From: Codonopsis lanceolata
Lineage: Eukaryota > Streptophyta > Magnoliopsida > Asterales > Campanulaceae
Direction: 5' to 3'
DNA length: 64,000 nt
NCBI GenBank assembly: GCA_013146195.2
Contig: CM028377.1
Coordinates: 163,845,824-163,909,823, forward strand
A model generated the notes under the pieces. It did not search any database, had not been told where the DNA came from, and saw only the letters and a program-made list of their open reading frames with translations. Position numbers and translations under genes: made by a program. Positions within the stretch are counted from its first letter, which is position 1, and every line of letters begins with the position of its first letter. Shown here one piece after another: positions 24,177 to 34,668 of the stretch.

Positions 24177-24579
24177 AACCCAAAAAAAGACGCGGCTTAT
24201 TTCCCCGCGCAATGCAATTTTTTCCCGTAACTAAAATAATGTCGGTCTCTTTCCCCTTCATTTCCCCTTCAGTAGATTTTGTGGGACTACAGAAGTGGCG
24301 TAATCCAAGCTCTTCAATATTTCACCTCTCTCAAGGTCTCTCTTCAATCCTTCGCATGAACAAGGTAAGTAATAAGATTTCAATCCCAACTCTCATAAAA
24401 AGCTTGTTGATCTTCCTCTCTTTTCCCTTTCGCGCAGATTTCTTCCCTTTCACGCATATTTCGTGGGAAGAATTAGGGCTTATGGTTTGGGCCGTTACAA
24501 TTCTGTAACTATCGAATCGCGAAGGAAGCAATCGATTGATTAATTGATTGATTGAGAGTGAGTGGTGAAGAAGAAAGAA
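24177..24579 (+). promoter_or_regulatory. Captured upstream region of the CysRS fragment
   Basis: This stretch is CT-rich with a possible splice donor (AACAAGGTAAGT near 24360) and leads without interruption into the CysRS start codon. It probably came along with the gene as promoter and 5' UTR. I see no clear TATA box. Confidence 0.4.
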
Positions 24580-24749
24580 ATGGCGGAGGAAGCAGGGTTT
24601 CAGTTGTACAACACCATATCGAAGCAGAAAGAGAAATTCAAGCCGAAAGAAGCAGGCAAGGTCGGAATGTATATATGCGGTGTCACTTCTTACGACCTCA
24701 GCCACATCGGCCACGCTCGTGCCTATGTTGCCTTCGATATCCTCTACAG
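24580..24749 (+). pseudogene. Cysteinyl-tRNA synthetase, exon 1 fragment
   Basis: The ATG at 24580 opens 56 codons starting MAEEAGFQLYNTISKQ and continuing with KVGMYICGVTSYDLSHIGH and ARAYVAFDILYR. This is the start of a cytosolic-type cysteinyl-tRNA synthetase with the zinc/cysteine-binding CGVT and the ATP-binding HIGH motif. The exon ends at a good donor, CTCTACAG|GTTCAT. I find no further exons: the expected NFTDVDDKI block and the KMSKS half are absent downstream. A full enzyme has roughly 500-560 residues, so about a tenth is here. Confidence 0.9.
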
Positions 24750-24760
24750 GTTCATCCTCC

Positions 24761-24796
24761 TTCTCTACTCTCTCTCTCTATCTCTCTCTCTCTCTC
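24761..24796 (+). repeat. (CT)n microsatellite in the CysRS intron
   Basis: CT repeats with single interruptions, directly after the splice donor of the CysRS fragment. Confidence 0.95.
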
Positions 24797-24849
24797 AAAC
24801 ACACACAGCACGCTCGCCTTTTGCAAGCCAGGCTACGTTGGATATGTAA

Positions 24850-27800
24850 ATTTGCCCAATATTCATACTTGGGAGGGTCAGTTCTGTACTCACGAACTGG
24901 GGAGCTGTGATAGCTCTCATACCAATTAACCAATCGACATCACGATTGCTAAATCAGTTAATGGAATCCACTCGTGCAGAGCTTTCTAAGCTGTGAAGGT
25001 TAGTGAACAGAGAACACAAAGATGATGTTGCTGATGGAATCCACTCATGGGGAGTATTTTTTTATTTTAAACGAAATGGTTTGTTGCTTTTAAGCCTGAT
25101 GAGGAGCGGATTAATGGGTGTTTGTGTAGCCATGCTGTGTTCTTAGGGGTGTAACAGCTCAATTTGTGTTTTGGCTTTGGAGAATTCAGAGTTTAGAAAA
25201 CATGGTATTTACTTACTGATGATAATGCTGAGAGGTATTTTAAAAATCCAAGGGGGTGTAATAATGTGGGATGGAATGTTATGAAGGGGGCTTAAGTACG
25301 GAAGTTTTATGAAAACCATCCATTTTGGACTAATCCTTGCATTTGGGTCGCCCCCTGGTCTGCACTAGAGAGATTTCCTGGATTTTTACTCTTGAAATGG
25401 TGTGGTGATTAATTCAGTCCATATACTATTTTTTTTAATCTTACTATTATTATTTTTCTGTCATGATCTAAAGCTAGTACATGATGTGATTCCTTAAATT
25501 TACTATCTTTAAGTACTATCTGAGGCTTAAAGTTTAATATAAAGTTGAATTTAATTGGGCAAATGCTAGAATGCTTTTTTCATGAATTTGATTGGTTTTT
25601 GTTCTCAATTGATTGTGTCATCTCTGAATATAATAACCTCAAAATTTAAATAACTGAAGTTGTTAGTGTATTGAACAATATAATTTCCTAAAAAGAAATG
25701 TATGTATAAGCCTAGTGTATTAGGGTGCGCACACTTGTTTGTTTTGACACTTATTTTATATTACTATTCTTTACTTATCAATTTTTTTTCCTAAAAAAGG
25801 AATGTTGTTTGTTGTTGAAGTGTTGAATGACCTAATTGGAACTCATTTACTAATTTTCATTTACTTTTTGATAATGTTTAGTTGGTATGAATGTGAACTC
25901 TTGTCCCTGTTATGTTTGCCTTGGAGGTTACTACATTTTTCTTGCTATTTTATTTTTTAAAGATTGAATGTTGTGTAATGAAGGTTCCTCATCACCAATT
26001 CACTCTGCAAAGCTCTCATTTACAGAATTACTTCATCCCTCCAAAAAGAGTCTTGTTTGGCTTTTTCAAAATCGATTGAAAATCAATAGGAATAAATACA
26101 TTACAAAGCTTTATAAATTTAAGTTTTATAGTTTTGACAAAACAAGTAAATCCATTAGGAAAGCTCGTCTGAAAACTGGTCAAATAGACTTTAGAAGTCA
26201 AAACAGGACGGAAGGGTTATTGCTACCCTATTGGGGGCATACTTAATTTAAAGTTTAATTGGTGTGAGTTTAGATATAATTTCAGTTTGCTATTGGAGCT
26301 TGGTTTGTCCATTTAGGATGGACCTTTGAAGTGTATTAGAAAACCTGAAAATTCCTGGTCCATTTTCGAGATGTTGTCAGTTTCACTGCTTCAGATGATT
26401 GACCATTTACCTGACCCGCTTTTTCAGAAGTTGACCTTATACAAGACTAAAGCCCACAACTTGATGTCACTACGCTTTGAAGTGGAGTCCTAGTTATATG
26501 AATTGCATTAATTGCAGACTACCTTATTACCCCTTCATGAGGGTTAACAAGAAGTGGTAAGCTTGATGCCTTTAAGTCTTCAGTTATTGTGATGCTTCAT
26601 CAAGTATATGGAACCTGTGGCTCTGGGACATTAGGCTGGGAAAAATTCAGAAAAATGAAAGTAGAAGCCGCTGAAATGAATTCTCTTAAAGAACTAAGAA
26701 TGAAGAAAAAGACGAAGTCCATGAGACAGAACTTTCTAAATCATCTCTTGAGCCACGGTAGACTAGTTTTTTATTTTGTTTTTGATGCAAATACTCTAGA
26801 TTTCAAACCTTTGATTAAAGAAGAGTAAAGTTTTAATTTAGACACTCGGTAAGAGCTCAGACTTGAAAGCGTCTCTAAACTAGACAACTATGCTGCCATT
26901 TTTATGCAAATACAACTCAACTCCTTTCAACTTAACCTTTGTTCCAATCACTTGGGTCGGCTACGTGAATTCTTTTTCGCCATTTGATTCGGTTCAAAGC
27001 AAGGTCATCACATACACTAAATCATCATATGTTTCTTTATTAGGGATGTTAATGTTAATTTTGATTTTCCGCTTCTACTTCTAGTGTGGTTGATATTGAT
27101 ATACTCACACTTCATGAGTACTAAGTGGTCTATGATGTATGTGTTCAAACTATCTTAGACGATTTTCTCTCATTTTATTTGCAATGGGGTGACCTTTACT
27201 GTTCCACGAGTTTGTTCATTATGAATTTTATCTTTCCCACTTTTATCACATATCCATCTTAACCTTGCAATTTTTCTGCAAATCCTTTGTGATAAAACTC
27301 GAGTTACAAAGCATGTGAATTGAACTTCATAAGGAGCATTCTGCTTCATAGGTGGATGTTATTAATCTTTACTGTATGGAATGTTGGCAATTGTTAGTAA
27401 GGACTCTGGATGGACAGTTGCTACTGAATCTGGATTGACCAATTGTTTGTATGGTAGCTGTGTGTATATCTTGTGGTATACATTGTACACATGTTGCTTG
27501 CTATATAATTTTACTTAAGACACTTAAGATTATAAATACATAGTCTGTGCTAGTTTGGGTACGTATGAGGCAGACAAAACCTTTAGTAGTATCATTTTCA
27601 ATGAAACAAAACAGAGCCTAGTGGCTTAACCTCACAATCCACACAACCTATTTATTTGCATGATCACATAGCCCCTGAATTAGATACACCCTCCAAATAT
27701 TTGGCAAAATCTTTGAACATCTTAGAAATCTTGATCACTAGTTATTTCTAACAATTTCCCTTCTTACAGGGAAACTTGAATGCAACTGCTTGAGATTTTC

Positions 27801-28790
27801 AATATTACATGTTGTTCCCTTTACAATCGGAAAATTATGTTAACACCTAATGAGAACAAAAAATAGCACTATGTGAAAATGCTAACTGAAAATATGACCG
27901 TACCAATCTATAGATCAACCTCTCACAGAAAGCCCCCCCCCCCCCACCAAAACATGTTACTTCTCTTGAATGGTCAACAACTTCACTGGCATTTGCCAAA
28001 GCCTCCATAGTGTGCCTTCCTCTTCAGTCTCTTGAATAACATGGGCATCTTCCTTTCTCTTGCTATAGTAAAACCTTAGCATCTTCTCTTCCTCTATCAA
28101 CAAGCTCTCAGCTTGGAAGGTACATGATAACTCATATAAACCAGTGGTTTTCTGTTCAAGTCTCATATGAGGTAAATACATTATTGAGTGACTAACCCAA
28201 AATTATTTATGTTCTTCTTCTTTCCCTTCCCAGCCATTGTGTCTGTCCAACTTTACGTAAAACAAACACAGAATCTACATTTCGGTATGTTGTCTGGCTT
28301 GTTCCTTGGATGCAGAATTCTCTTGATCCCACTTCTCACTGACAAATAATAAGCTTACTAACAAGTAAACCTATTCATGTTGTTTGGGAATAACAAGAAG
28401 GAAAATAACCAAAATTATGACCTTACCACCATATAGATCAGCCAATCCACACAGAGTTGCCAACGTTTCGATTCCTCTTTCATAAGTCGTCATTCCAGTA
28501 GAAGTGATTGCGTATACCTAGCAAGTTCCTTTCTCTGAGCTTTCACCATGATTCTATTAATAATCCTTGTGTTGGTTCTTATTCTAATGTACAAATTAGA
28601 TCTCATTAGTGTTTTCTTCAATCATTTTTCAGCTTCCTAGTAGAAGTGCTAGACGGAAAAAAGGTTAACAGGTAATGGTTGCGGGAAGTTGCTAAAATCT
28701 CAAAGAAAAAGGTATTTTGTTTGAAGCTGGGAGACTATCCTGGATCTGAATTGTAGGTATATTTACAACTTGTAATCTCAAAATTGCAGA
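24850..28790. other. Cargo region of the CACTA element without a recognised gene
   Basis: AT-rich, intron-like sequence. Open stretches at 25968-26246 and 26589-26828 (plus) and 28181-27957 (minus) do not match a family I know. The minus-strand one (TTGLYELSCTFQAESLL) has coding-like composition and may be part of another captured exon. A run of 13 C lies at 27933-27945. Confidence 0.5.
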
Positions 28791-28841
28791 CTATGCAACA
28801 GAAGCCACACTAATTCCCGTTCCAGAATTTTGTCAACCTGA

Positions 28842-29134
28842 TCAGTAATCTTGTGAATTCTACAGTTCCAATTGTTGCCGAAGTTTTCAAGAACACAGGC
28901 ACTGATTATCCAAAGCACCTGCTGGGAGTCACAATGCTTGATGTGGTTAGAGCAAACACTTTTGTGGTATGTAAAGATGTTTTTTTTACAATCTGCTCCT
29001 TATTTGCTCTGTACCTTTCTGATGCAAAGGTGTTCTCATACTGTGTTATGCTGAGATCATTACAGGCAGAAGTTTTGGGTCTTAATCCAAGGAGAAATGA
29101 TGTTCCAGTTGTTGGAGGTCATGCAGGCGTTGAT
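28842..29134 (+). pseudogene. NAD-malate dehydrogenase (plastid type), two-exon fragment
   Basis: The first exon reads VNLISNLVNSTVPIVAEVF ... LLGVTMLDVVRANTFV and ends at 28966 with donor GTATGT. A 99 bp intron ends in ACAG at 29065. The second exon reads AEVLGLNPRRNDVPVVGGHAGV. NSTVP, the arginine in LDVVRANTF and the catalytic histidine in GGHAG are malate dehydrogenase hallmarks, and AEVLG after the exon junction favours the plastid NAD-dependent form. The frame is then lost (a stop at about 29150 instead of ILPLL). The N-terminal NAD-binding half is absent. Splice sites are kept, so the capture was from genomic DNA. Confidence 0.88.
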
Positions 29135-29202
29135 TCGCCTTTTCTTTCATAGGTTGGGAAGTTGCATTTTCATGATTTACACTTTGTTTTCAGTGTTTGA
29201 CT

Positions 29203-29233
29203 ACAACAATGATATTATGATCAGGATGGATCT
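29203..29233 (+). repeat. 31 bp direct repeat, left copy
   Basis: ACAACAATGATATTATGATC and the next 11 bases recur exactly at 30088-30118. The two copies bracket an 854 bp segment. Part of the repeat (ATGATCAGGATGGATCT) occurs a third time at 29252-29268. Confidence 0.9.
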
Positions 29234-29599
29234 AAACAAAAGTGTTCGATCATGATCAGGATGGATCTTAAAGTAGCTTGGGCACACATGTGGTTACTGC
29301 GATTATCACTTGAGTTATTAAGCTCAAATAACAATTCTTGTTCCATAACATTATCTTCAGCATCTTTTATCTTGGCTTTTGATCGAGTGAATCGAGCTGT
29401 GTTACAAATTTTTTTGTTTCTGGCTGTGTAGCAGTAGAATAATCAGATTGAGAGCCTCTAAGTCCAGGTTATTATCATCTTCCTCTTCTTCTTCAATAGC
29501 ATCCAAAATAGCAAAAAGTTAGTGGTACATATTCCTTCATTGTTCATAAAAGGTGGGTCTGTACTGGTGATAGATTTAGAGATATTATGATCAACATTA

Positions 29600-30080
29600 A
29601 CAACAGTAGTCTCTTCTATTAAGATCACAGAGGGGAGCAGACCTCACAATTAGATCCAGTTGTGTCATTCTGTTGAGCAGCATCCTCATCAACAACATTA
29701 TGATTTGTGGCAGTAACAGGTTCATTAAAAACAGCAGTAGAGCTGGGAGGATCAATAGGAACATGTTTTTCACCAGACTTTGACTCAACTAGGGTTTCAT
29801 TAGATTTACCAATATCAGGCACAGAAAGATCAGGCATAGGGTCCTTATTTTTGGCTCGGTTGGGGGTCTTTAATTTTCCAAACTGAAGAAGGGTTTTTAG
29901 AAACAAAAGTGGGATTAACAGTCTCAATTTGTTCATGCATAACAGACTTACCTGATTGTTCCTTCTTGTTAAATTTGTTCATGTATAACAGACTTACCTG
30001 ATTGTTCCTTCTTGTTAGAATGATTAAGATGGCTCTTGCAACTGTCACAACCATGACCTTGACGGTGGCAAATAGAGCAA
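29600..30080 (-). pseudogene. Zinc-knuckle protein fragment (retroelement ORF1/gag-like)
   Basis: The minus strand encodes CSICHRQGHGCDSC at 30079-30038, a CX2CX4HX4C knuckle. A basic stretch follows, then a serine/proline-rich acidic tail to about 29630 with a frameshift. This arrangement fits the C-terminus of a plant LINE ORF1 or a copia-like gag. It lies inside the segment bracketed by the 31 bp direct repeats, opposite in orientation to the captured genes. Confidence 0.6.
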
Positions 30081-30087
30081 TATCTAA

Positions 30088-30118
30088 ACAACAATGATAT
30101 TATGATCAGGATGGATCT
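30088..30118 (+). repeat. 31 bp direct repeat, right copy
   Basis: Exact second copy of 29203-29233. If it is a target duplication, the sequence before 29203 and after 30118 was once continuous. Confidence 0.9.
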
Positions 30119-30290
30119 CTTTCATTCTAGTTTCATTGAGCACTCAATTCAATGTGTAACGATTATTACTCTGCAGACATGGATGTATATTGTTGTTCCA
30201 GTACTCGGCTATGCCACTGAAAGAATCTTTACAGCTTCTGATCACAAACTTGCAGCGGCATTGGAAGACAAAATCAACCAAAACTGAAAA
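30119..30290 (+). pseudogene. Unidentified exon-like fragment
   Basis: After TTACTCTGCAG (possible acceptor, about 30175) an open frame reads MYIVVPVLGYATERIF and ends in LAAALEDKINQN with a stop. I do not recognise the family. Its position between two identified captured fragments suggests another piece of a host gene. Confidence 0.35.
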
Positions 30291-30701
30291 GAACAAAGTA
30301 GGCAACTTATTCAATTTATAGTTCAATGTAGGGGAATTTTTGTCACTTAAGGTAACTTATTGCCTGTGATGTGGATCTGTGCAGACTGCATTTCCATTTT
30401 CTATTATTCTGAAGCTAATTTAGAACAAAAAAGTGTTCCTTGTGTGTAATACAACCTGTTATGAGTGCAAACAGTGAATAAGATTTACAAGTCAATTACA
30501 TTCCCATGTGTGTGTGTTGCGTGGGGTTTGATAGTTATGGTCATGGTCTACGCGGTTGGACATATATTCGGTGCTCACTTTAGGCGTTGTATTACTGTCA
30601 CCTTCGCCATCTTTCAACAATAAGATTTAAGCTTTTGTTCCGATTATTGTTTTGCAGATTGGAGAATTGGAAGGAATTGCCATAGGAATGACAATACACA
30701 G

Positions 30702-30893
30702 AATCTTTGCGTGCAAATACTGAAGTTCAAGCCTGACTTGGTGATAACAAAAAAGGGGCTTAGTGATCTGGCTTGCCATTACTTTAGTAAAGCTGGAGTC
30801 ATTGCAATCAGAACATTAAGGAAAACAGACAACAATAGGATTGCGAAGGCAGTAGGAGCTGTCATTGTAAATAGGCAAGAGTATGCTGTGTAT
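30702..30893 (+). pseudogene. CCT3: CCT3 (TCP-1 gamma chaperonin subunit) exon fragment
   Basis: The frame from 30702 reads NLCVQILKFKPDLVITKKG, then LSDLACHYFSKAGVIAIR and LRKTDNNRIAKAVGAVIVNR. This matches the apical-to-intermediate region of CCT subunit gamma, including the conserved RKTDNNRIA. One conserved residue is changed (ITEKG to ITKKG). CCT3 folds actin and tubulin as part of the cytosolic chaperonin ring. Only about 64 of roughly 550 residues are present. The frame then runs into unrelated sequence after VNRQE. Confidence 0.9.
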
Positions 30894-30904
30894 ATCATTC
30901 AAGG

Positions 30905-31240
30905 AATATGGCAAGCAGAAAATTTACCTTGCTCGGCAAGATCAATTTGACATACCAAACAGCGAAGAGCTTAATCAGATGAAGGAAGAAAATGCCAAAC
31001 TACAAAAAAAGCTGGACGAACAAAGGAAAGCTGTTAGTGAAGTTGAAGGAGGTACATTTTGATTTTAGAACCTTCTTGTATTACCCTTTTGGATGTGGTA
31101 GCTTCAGTATTCCTACTTGGGGAATTTTCAGTGGTTATACTTGATATATTTTTTGTTACAGAGATAATATCGATGCAGTCAAATTTGACAATGGAAGAAA
31201 TACGTACCAATGATGTTAAACTGAGAAAGGAGGTACGGAC
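30905..31240 (+). pseudogene. Unidentified coiled-coil exon fragments
   Basis: In a different frame from the CCT3 piece, 30905-31051 reads KIYLARQDQFDIPNSEELNQ, then a lysine/glutamate-rich heptad-like stretch ending EVEGG at GTAC. A second piece after TTACAG at about 31160 reads EIISMQSNLTMEEIRTND and VKLRKE and ends at GTACGG. Splice-like borders and coiled-coil composition suggest a captured host gene. I cannot name it. Confidence 0.45.
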
Positions 31241-32235
31241 ATCGAACCACGTGATTTACCTTCTAACATTGGTCTAAACTCACCTCCATAAGTTAGGGAA
31301 AAGAATCATGGTTTAAGATATGCATGTGTTGTACTTAACTCCACTCTTGTTTCTCAAGTACTTATGTCTATTTGTCATTTCCTTCTGCTGTGCAGGACAT
31401 TGGAAATACTGAAGGAGCTTAAGCTGTTGTTTGGTTCAGTCACCGCCATTCCTTATCAAGTTTTCTTAACCGGGTATCTTATATATCTTGCTTATATCAC
31501 TTGTCCTATTCTCTATCTGATAAAAAGTTGATGTTGTTGGAAATCATTTATCACCATTGACGAGTTCATTGATCTAAAAACTTTTAAATGAATAATATTA
31601 AACCCTTAATTCTCGCTCTTATCATCTTATGCAGCATTACACTGGTGCTGAATGTTGAATTTTAGTATTGGTAGCTTAATTTTTGATACCACTTCCTTTT
31701 CTTTTTTAAACAGCTTTTTTCACAAATTTGAAGGGGAATTTGAATGAAACTGAACTTCGAGAATAGGGACAGTCATACAAGGACCCAAAGAACTCCTGCA
31801 GTTCCAAAGTACCATACCATTTACTCTACCTCCATGAATCCTCTGGATGATTTTGTGCTAAATTTGGTGGGATAGAAAATGAGGTTATGCGTTGTCATTT
31901 TCTTTTTGTTTGCTAGCTCTAGTCTAAGACATTGAATTATGGGGATGTTTTTCGAGTGCTAGTGATCCAATTGTGGTCTTTTATGGTGATGCTTGAACAG
32001 TCTACCTCATGGAAATTGGAAGTGATAAGGAGCTGTCCACCTGAAATTATGGTTGCATTACTTGCTTAAGCTAAACAAATCCATATGCTTGTACACAATG
32101 CTTTTGTTTCTGGCATGGGTTCTCAGCTAATCAATGAACAGTTCTTTAGGCTACCACTTTTTTGAGTTTTTCTGGAAGGTGGAATAATTTTTTTTTGGTG
32201 TAGTAACTCTAGTTTTACATTTACCTTTTCCTTTC
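31241..32235. other. Intron-like cargo, nothing recognised
   Basis: AT-rich with no credible ORF. A short possible exon (LEILKELKLLFGSVTAIPYQ) follows GTGCAG at about 31396, which could belong to the same unidentified gene. Confidence 0.4.
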
Positions 32236-32520
32236 TAGGGTGTGCTTCCAGATTCAAGAAGGCCCCCTTGGTGTTAGGGAATTTCTTGAGGAGTATCTTG
32301 GCAAGTGGAGATGCGTGGATGAACGATATTATGTTCTTGCAAGTGCAGAGAGAGATATTACTCACCAGGAAGGATGTAACAATCAGCTTGTTCTAGGAGT
32401 TGATGAGTACCTTCAAGTTGTTGAGGTGTATGTTGTAACACTTATCACATTAGTTTTGAGTGACATGGATCTGGCTATATCCTAGGTTGAGAAAGCTGCA
32501 TTACCTGAGCAAAGGCGACA
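32236..32520 (+). pseudogene. Unidentified two-exon fragment
   Basis: An open frame reads GPLGVREFLEEYLGKW, then RCVDERYYVLASAERDI and ends EYLQVVE at a donor-like GTGTATG (about 32426). After an acceptor-like CCTAG (about 32484) it resumes as EKAALPEQRRQ. Composition and splice-like borders look like a captured gene. I do not recognise the family. Confidence 0.45.
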
Positions 32521-33011
32521 GGTACACAGATAGTTTTCTCAGGATAATCTGGATATGGTCATACTGTAATTTTTCAAGGTTGACTGGTTTTGTCGTTGCC
32601 TGACATACGTCCAAGAGTCTTTAGGTTACAGATTCCAACACTTGCTAGTTGTATATGCAGCTATACCTGGACATACTATTTTAAGTTCCATTTGAGAACC
32701 TTGTAAAATTAATTATTTGCGGATTCAAGTAGTGGCCTGCTAGACTTAACAAACAAAGCTAGAGGCCACACATAAAGCTGCAGACAAAGGAACACTTCAA
32801 CCCAACAGTTCTAGCCAAGGCACAGGACCAAAGTTTCATACACATAGTCATTTAGATGAAAAATCGCGACCTAGGCTTTGAGCAATGTAAAAAGAAAATC
32901 TATCATAGACCTAGGCTTTGATTAAATGTATATTATTATTTGCAATGGTTTGTGGGTGGGAGCAGAATTGGATGTAGGTGGGAGGAGAATTAAATGTATA
33001 TTATTTTTTTT
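32521..33011. other. Non-coding cargo next to the right CACTA end
   Basis: AT-rich with no ORF. ATTAAATGTATATTATT occurs twice (about 32922 and 32991), a local duplication. Confidence 0.5.
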
Positions 33012-33481
33012 AAAAAAAATAAAATTCACAACGTTTTTTAAAAAAACGTTGTAATATATCTATTACAACGTTTTTATAAAAAAACCTTGTAAATGATTTA
33101 CAACGTTTTTTTAAGAAACGTTGTAGTATACAATTCACAACGTTTTTTATAGAAACGTTGTAAAATCACTTTATACATCATTTTTATCCAAACGTTGTTA
33201 TATAAATTTACAACGTTTTTAACTAAAACGTTGTCTTATATTTATTACAACGTTTTTAGAAAACGTTGTGAAATGTTTTTTACAACGTTTTAAAAATGTT
33301 GTCTAACAGTTTTGGGGACAATATGGGAGGACAAAGACAACGTTTTTTGCAACGTTTTCAAAAACGTTGTGAAATTAAATGACCTATTACAACGTTACAT
33401 ATAACAACGTTTTACAAAACGTTGCGAACACCCTTTTACAACGTTTTAAAAACGTTGTTAAAGCCCATTTTTGTTGTAGTG
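33012..33481 (-). repeat. Right terminus and subterminal palindromes of the CACTA element
   Basis: About eleven ACAACGTT...AACGTTGT palindromes of 21-26 bp, with varied AT spacers, end at TTTTTGTTGTAGTG. The terminal 11 bases are the exact reverse complement of the left end at 23938. Confidence 0.78.
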
Positions 33482-34637
33482 TTAAAACTTAACAAATGTC
33501 AAGTTACATGGTTGAAAATGCAAAAGGACAAAGCATGATGCGCAAAACAGTGAAATGCAGGGGCTAAAGGTGCCAAAAATGAAAGAGCTAAAGCAAAGTT
33601 GGCGCCACCCATGGATGAAATGGGGGTGGCACCCAGTTTAGCTATGGGTGGCACCCAGTTTCATGCTACGTTGCTCCCCAACCGCACAGACGCCTACAGT
33701 CGCGTAATGTGCAAAATCCTCCACGCCGCATAACCGAATGAAGCACAAAGAGAAAAAATTTAATTCCCTCGGTGTCCCTCTCTCCAGGCTATAAATAGAG
33801 CCTTCGGGGTTCACTTTCAGACACAACTTTTCTTCCCCGAAGAATTCTCTGCGTCGTTGTTACGCTGGAGAAATAGAGAGCGATCCTTCTCCAAAGCCTC
33901 GAAACCCTGCCAAAACTCCTCAAAGCTCAAAACCCACCGGTTAAAGTGAGCCTTAGCCCCCCCAGCTAGGTTTCCACCCTATTTCCCCGGTCCAAAAATC
34001 GGAAGCAGCTTGCTTTCGCCGATTTAAAAACCAAATCAGCCAGAATAAGCCGTTATTACGCCGATTGCCTCCTCGAACAAACAAATCAACCAAAATAAGC
34101 CGTTACTCTGCCCAAACCCCGAGCCAAAAAGTAACCTTTCGGAAGCAGTTATTCTGCCCGAATCCCCACACCACTTCAACAAAAAAGACTTCTTCTCCCT
34201 GAAGGACAAAGCGAGCACACCCTAGTCCGCTAGTAGGTAAGTTTTTAAGTTTTATTTGTAAAAGTGCTATTTTTCATCCGGCCTAATATAAAAATGTAAG
34301 CCGTTGTGCTACCTGGATTTAGTTAGGAAATAGCACTAAAAAGAGCCATTATTATGGCAAAATATATATTTGTAACTATTTGTAAAGAGATGGTTGTGAG
34401 TCCGTAAATAATGTAGCCATGGATGTATTTGTTTTTATTTCCTGTCTTTTAATGCTTTGTTTATCTGCTAAATAAATATAACAAAAAGCATACTTTAGCC
34501 AAAAACTATTTTTGAGACCGAAAGGGCGAGTTGGGTGCCTAGCACCTTCCCAACTCGTAACTTAGCCTCCGAACCCGTTTTTACTATCTCTGGTTTTCTT
34601 TTTTTGGTTTTGCTTTATTTCTTCCTTAAAATAAAGA
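33482..34637 (+). repeat. Tat/Ogre-like LTR 1, lacking its first ~59 bp
   Basis: It aligns with 36410-37570 over its length, with moderate divergence. The first 59 bp present in LTR 2 (36351-36409) are missing because the CACTA terminus abuts here. It contains a TATA box and the conserved tail GAGACCGAAAGGGCGAGTTG. Confidence 0.8.
33789..33798 (+). promoter_or_regulatory. TATA box of LTR 1
   Basis: CTATAAATAG is followed by a transcribed-leader-like stretch. The same box is at the equivalent place in LTR 2 (36698-36707). Confidence 0.65.
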
Positions 34638-34647
34638 TGACGACTCT
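34638..34647 (+). other. Primer binding site, copy 1 (mutated)
   Basis: TGACGACTCT compares with TGGCGACTCT after LTR 2. TGGCGACTC opens the Ogre-type primer site, described as complementary to an arginine tRNA. Confidence 0.6.
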
Positions 34648-34668
34648 ATAAAACATTTTGGATCCAGT

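Larger units (their letters stand above)
23938..33481 (+). mobile_element. Putative Pack-CACTA transposon carrying host-gene fragments
   Basis: The left end reads CACTACAACAATAATG. The right end, reverse-complemented, reads CACTACAACAAAAATG, and the first 32 bases match at 27. Both ends are followed inwards by clusters of ACAACGTT...AACGTTGT palindromes, about 5 on the left (to 24176) and about 11 on the right (from 33015). Such subterminal repeats are a hallmark of the CACTA (En/Spm) superfamily. Neither cluster has a partner terminus of its own nearby, so one 9.5 kb element is the simplest reading. Inside are partial copies of at least three unrelated host genes and no CACTA transposase that I recognise. 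The 3 bp flanks differ (CAA and TTA), so a simple insertion is not shown. Confidence 0.68.

Noticed and set aside
24562..24579. A start for the CysRS piece upstream of 24580.
   Set aside because: The in-frame codon at 24562 is GTG. The first ATG is at 24580 and gives the expected N-terminus.
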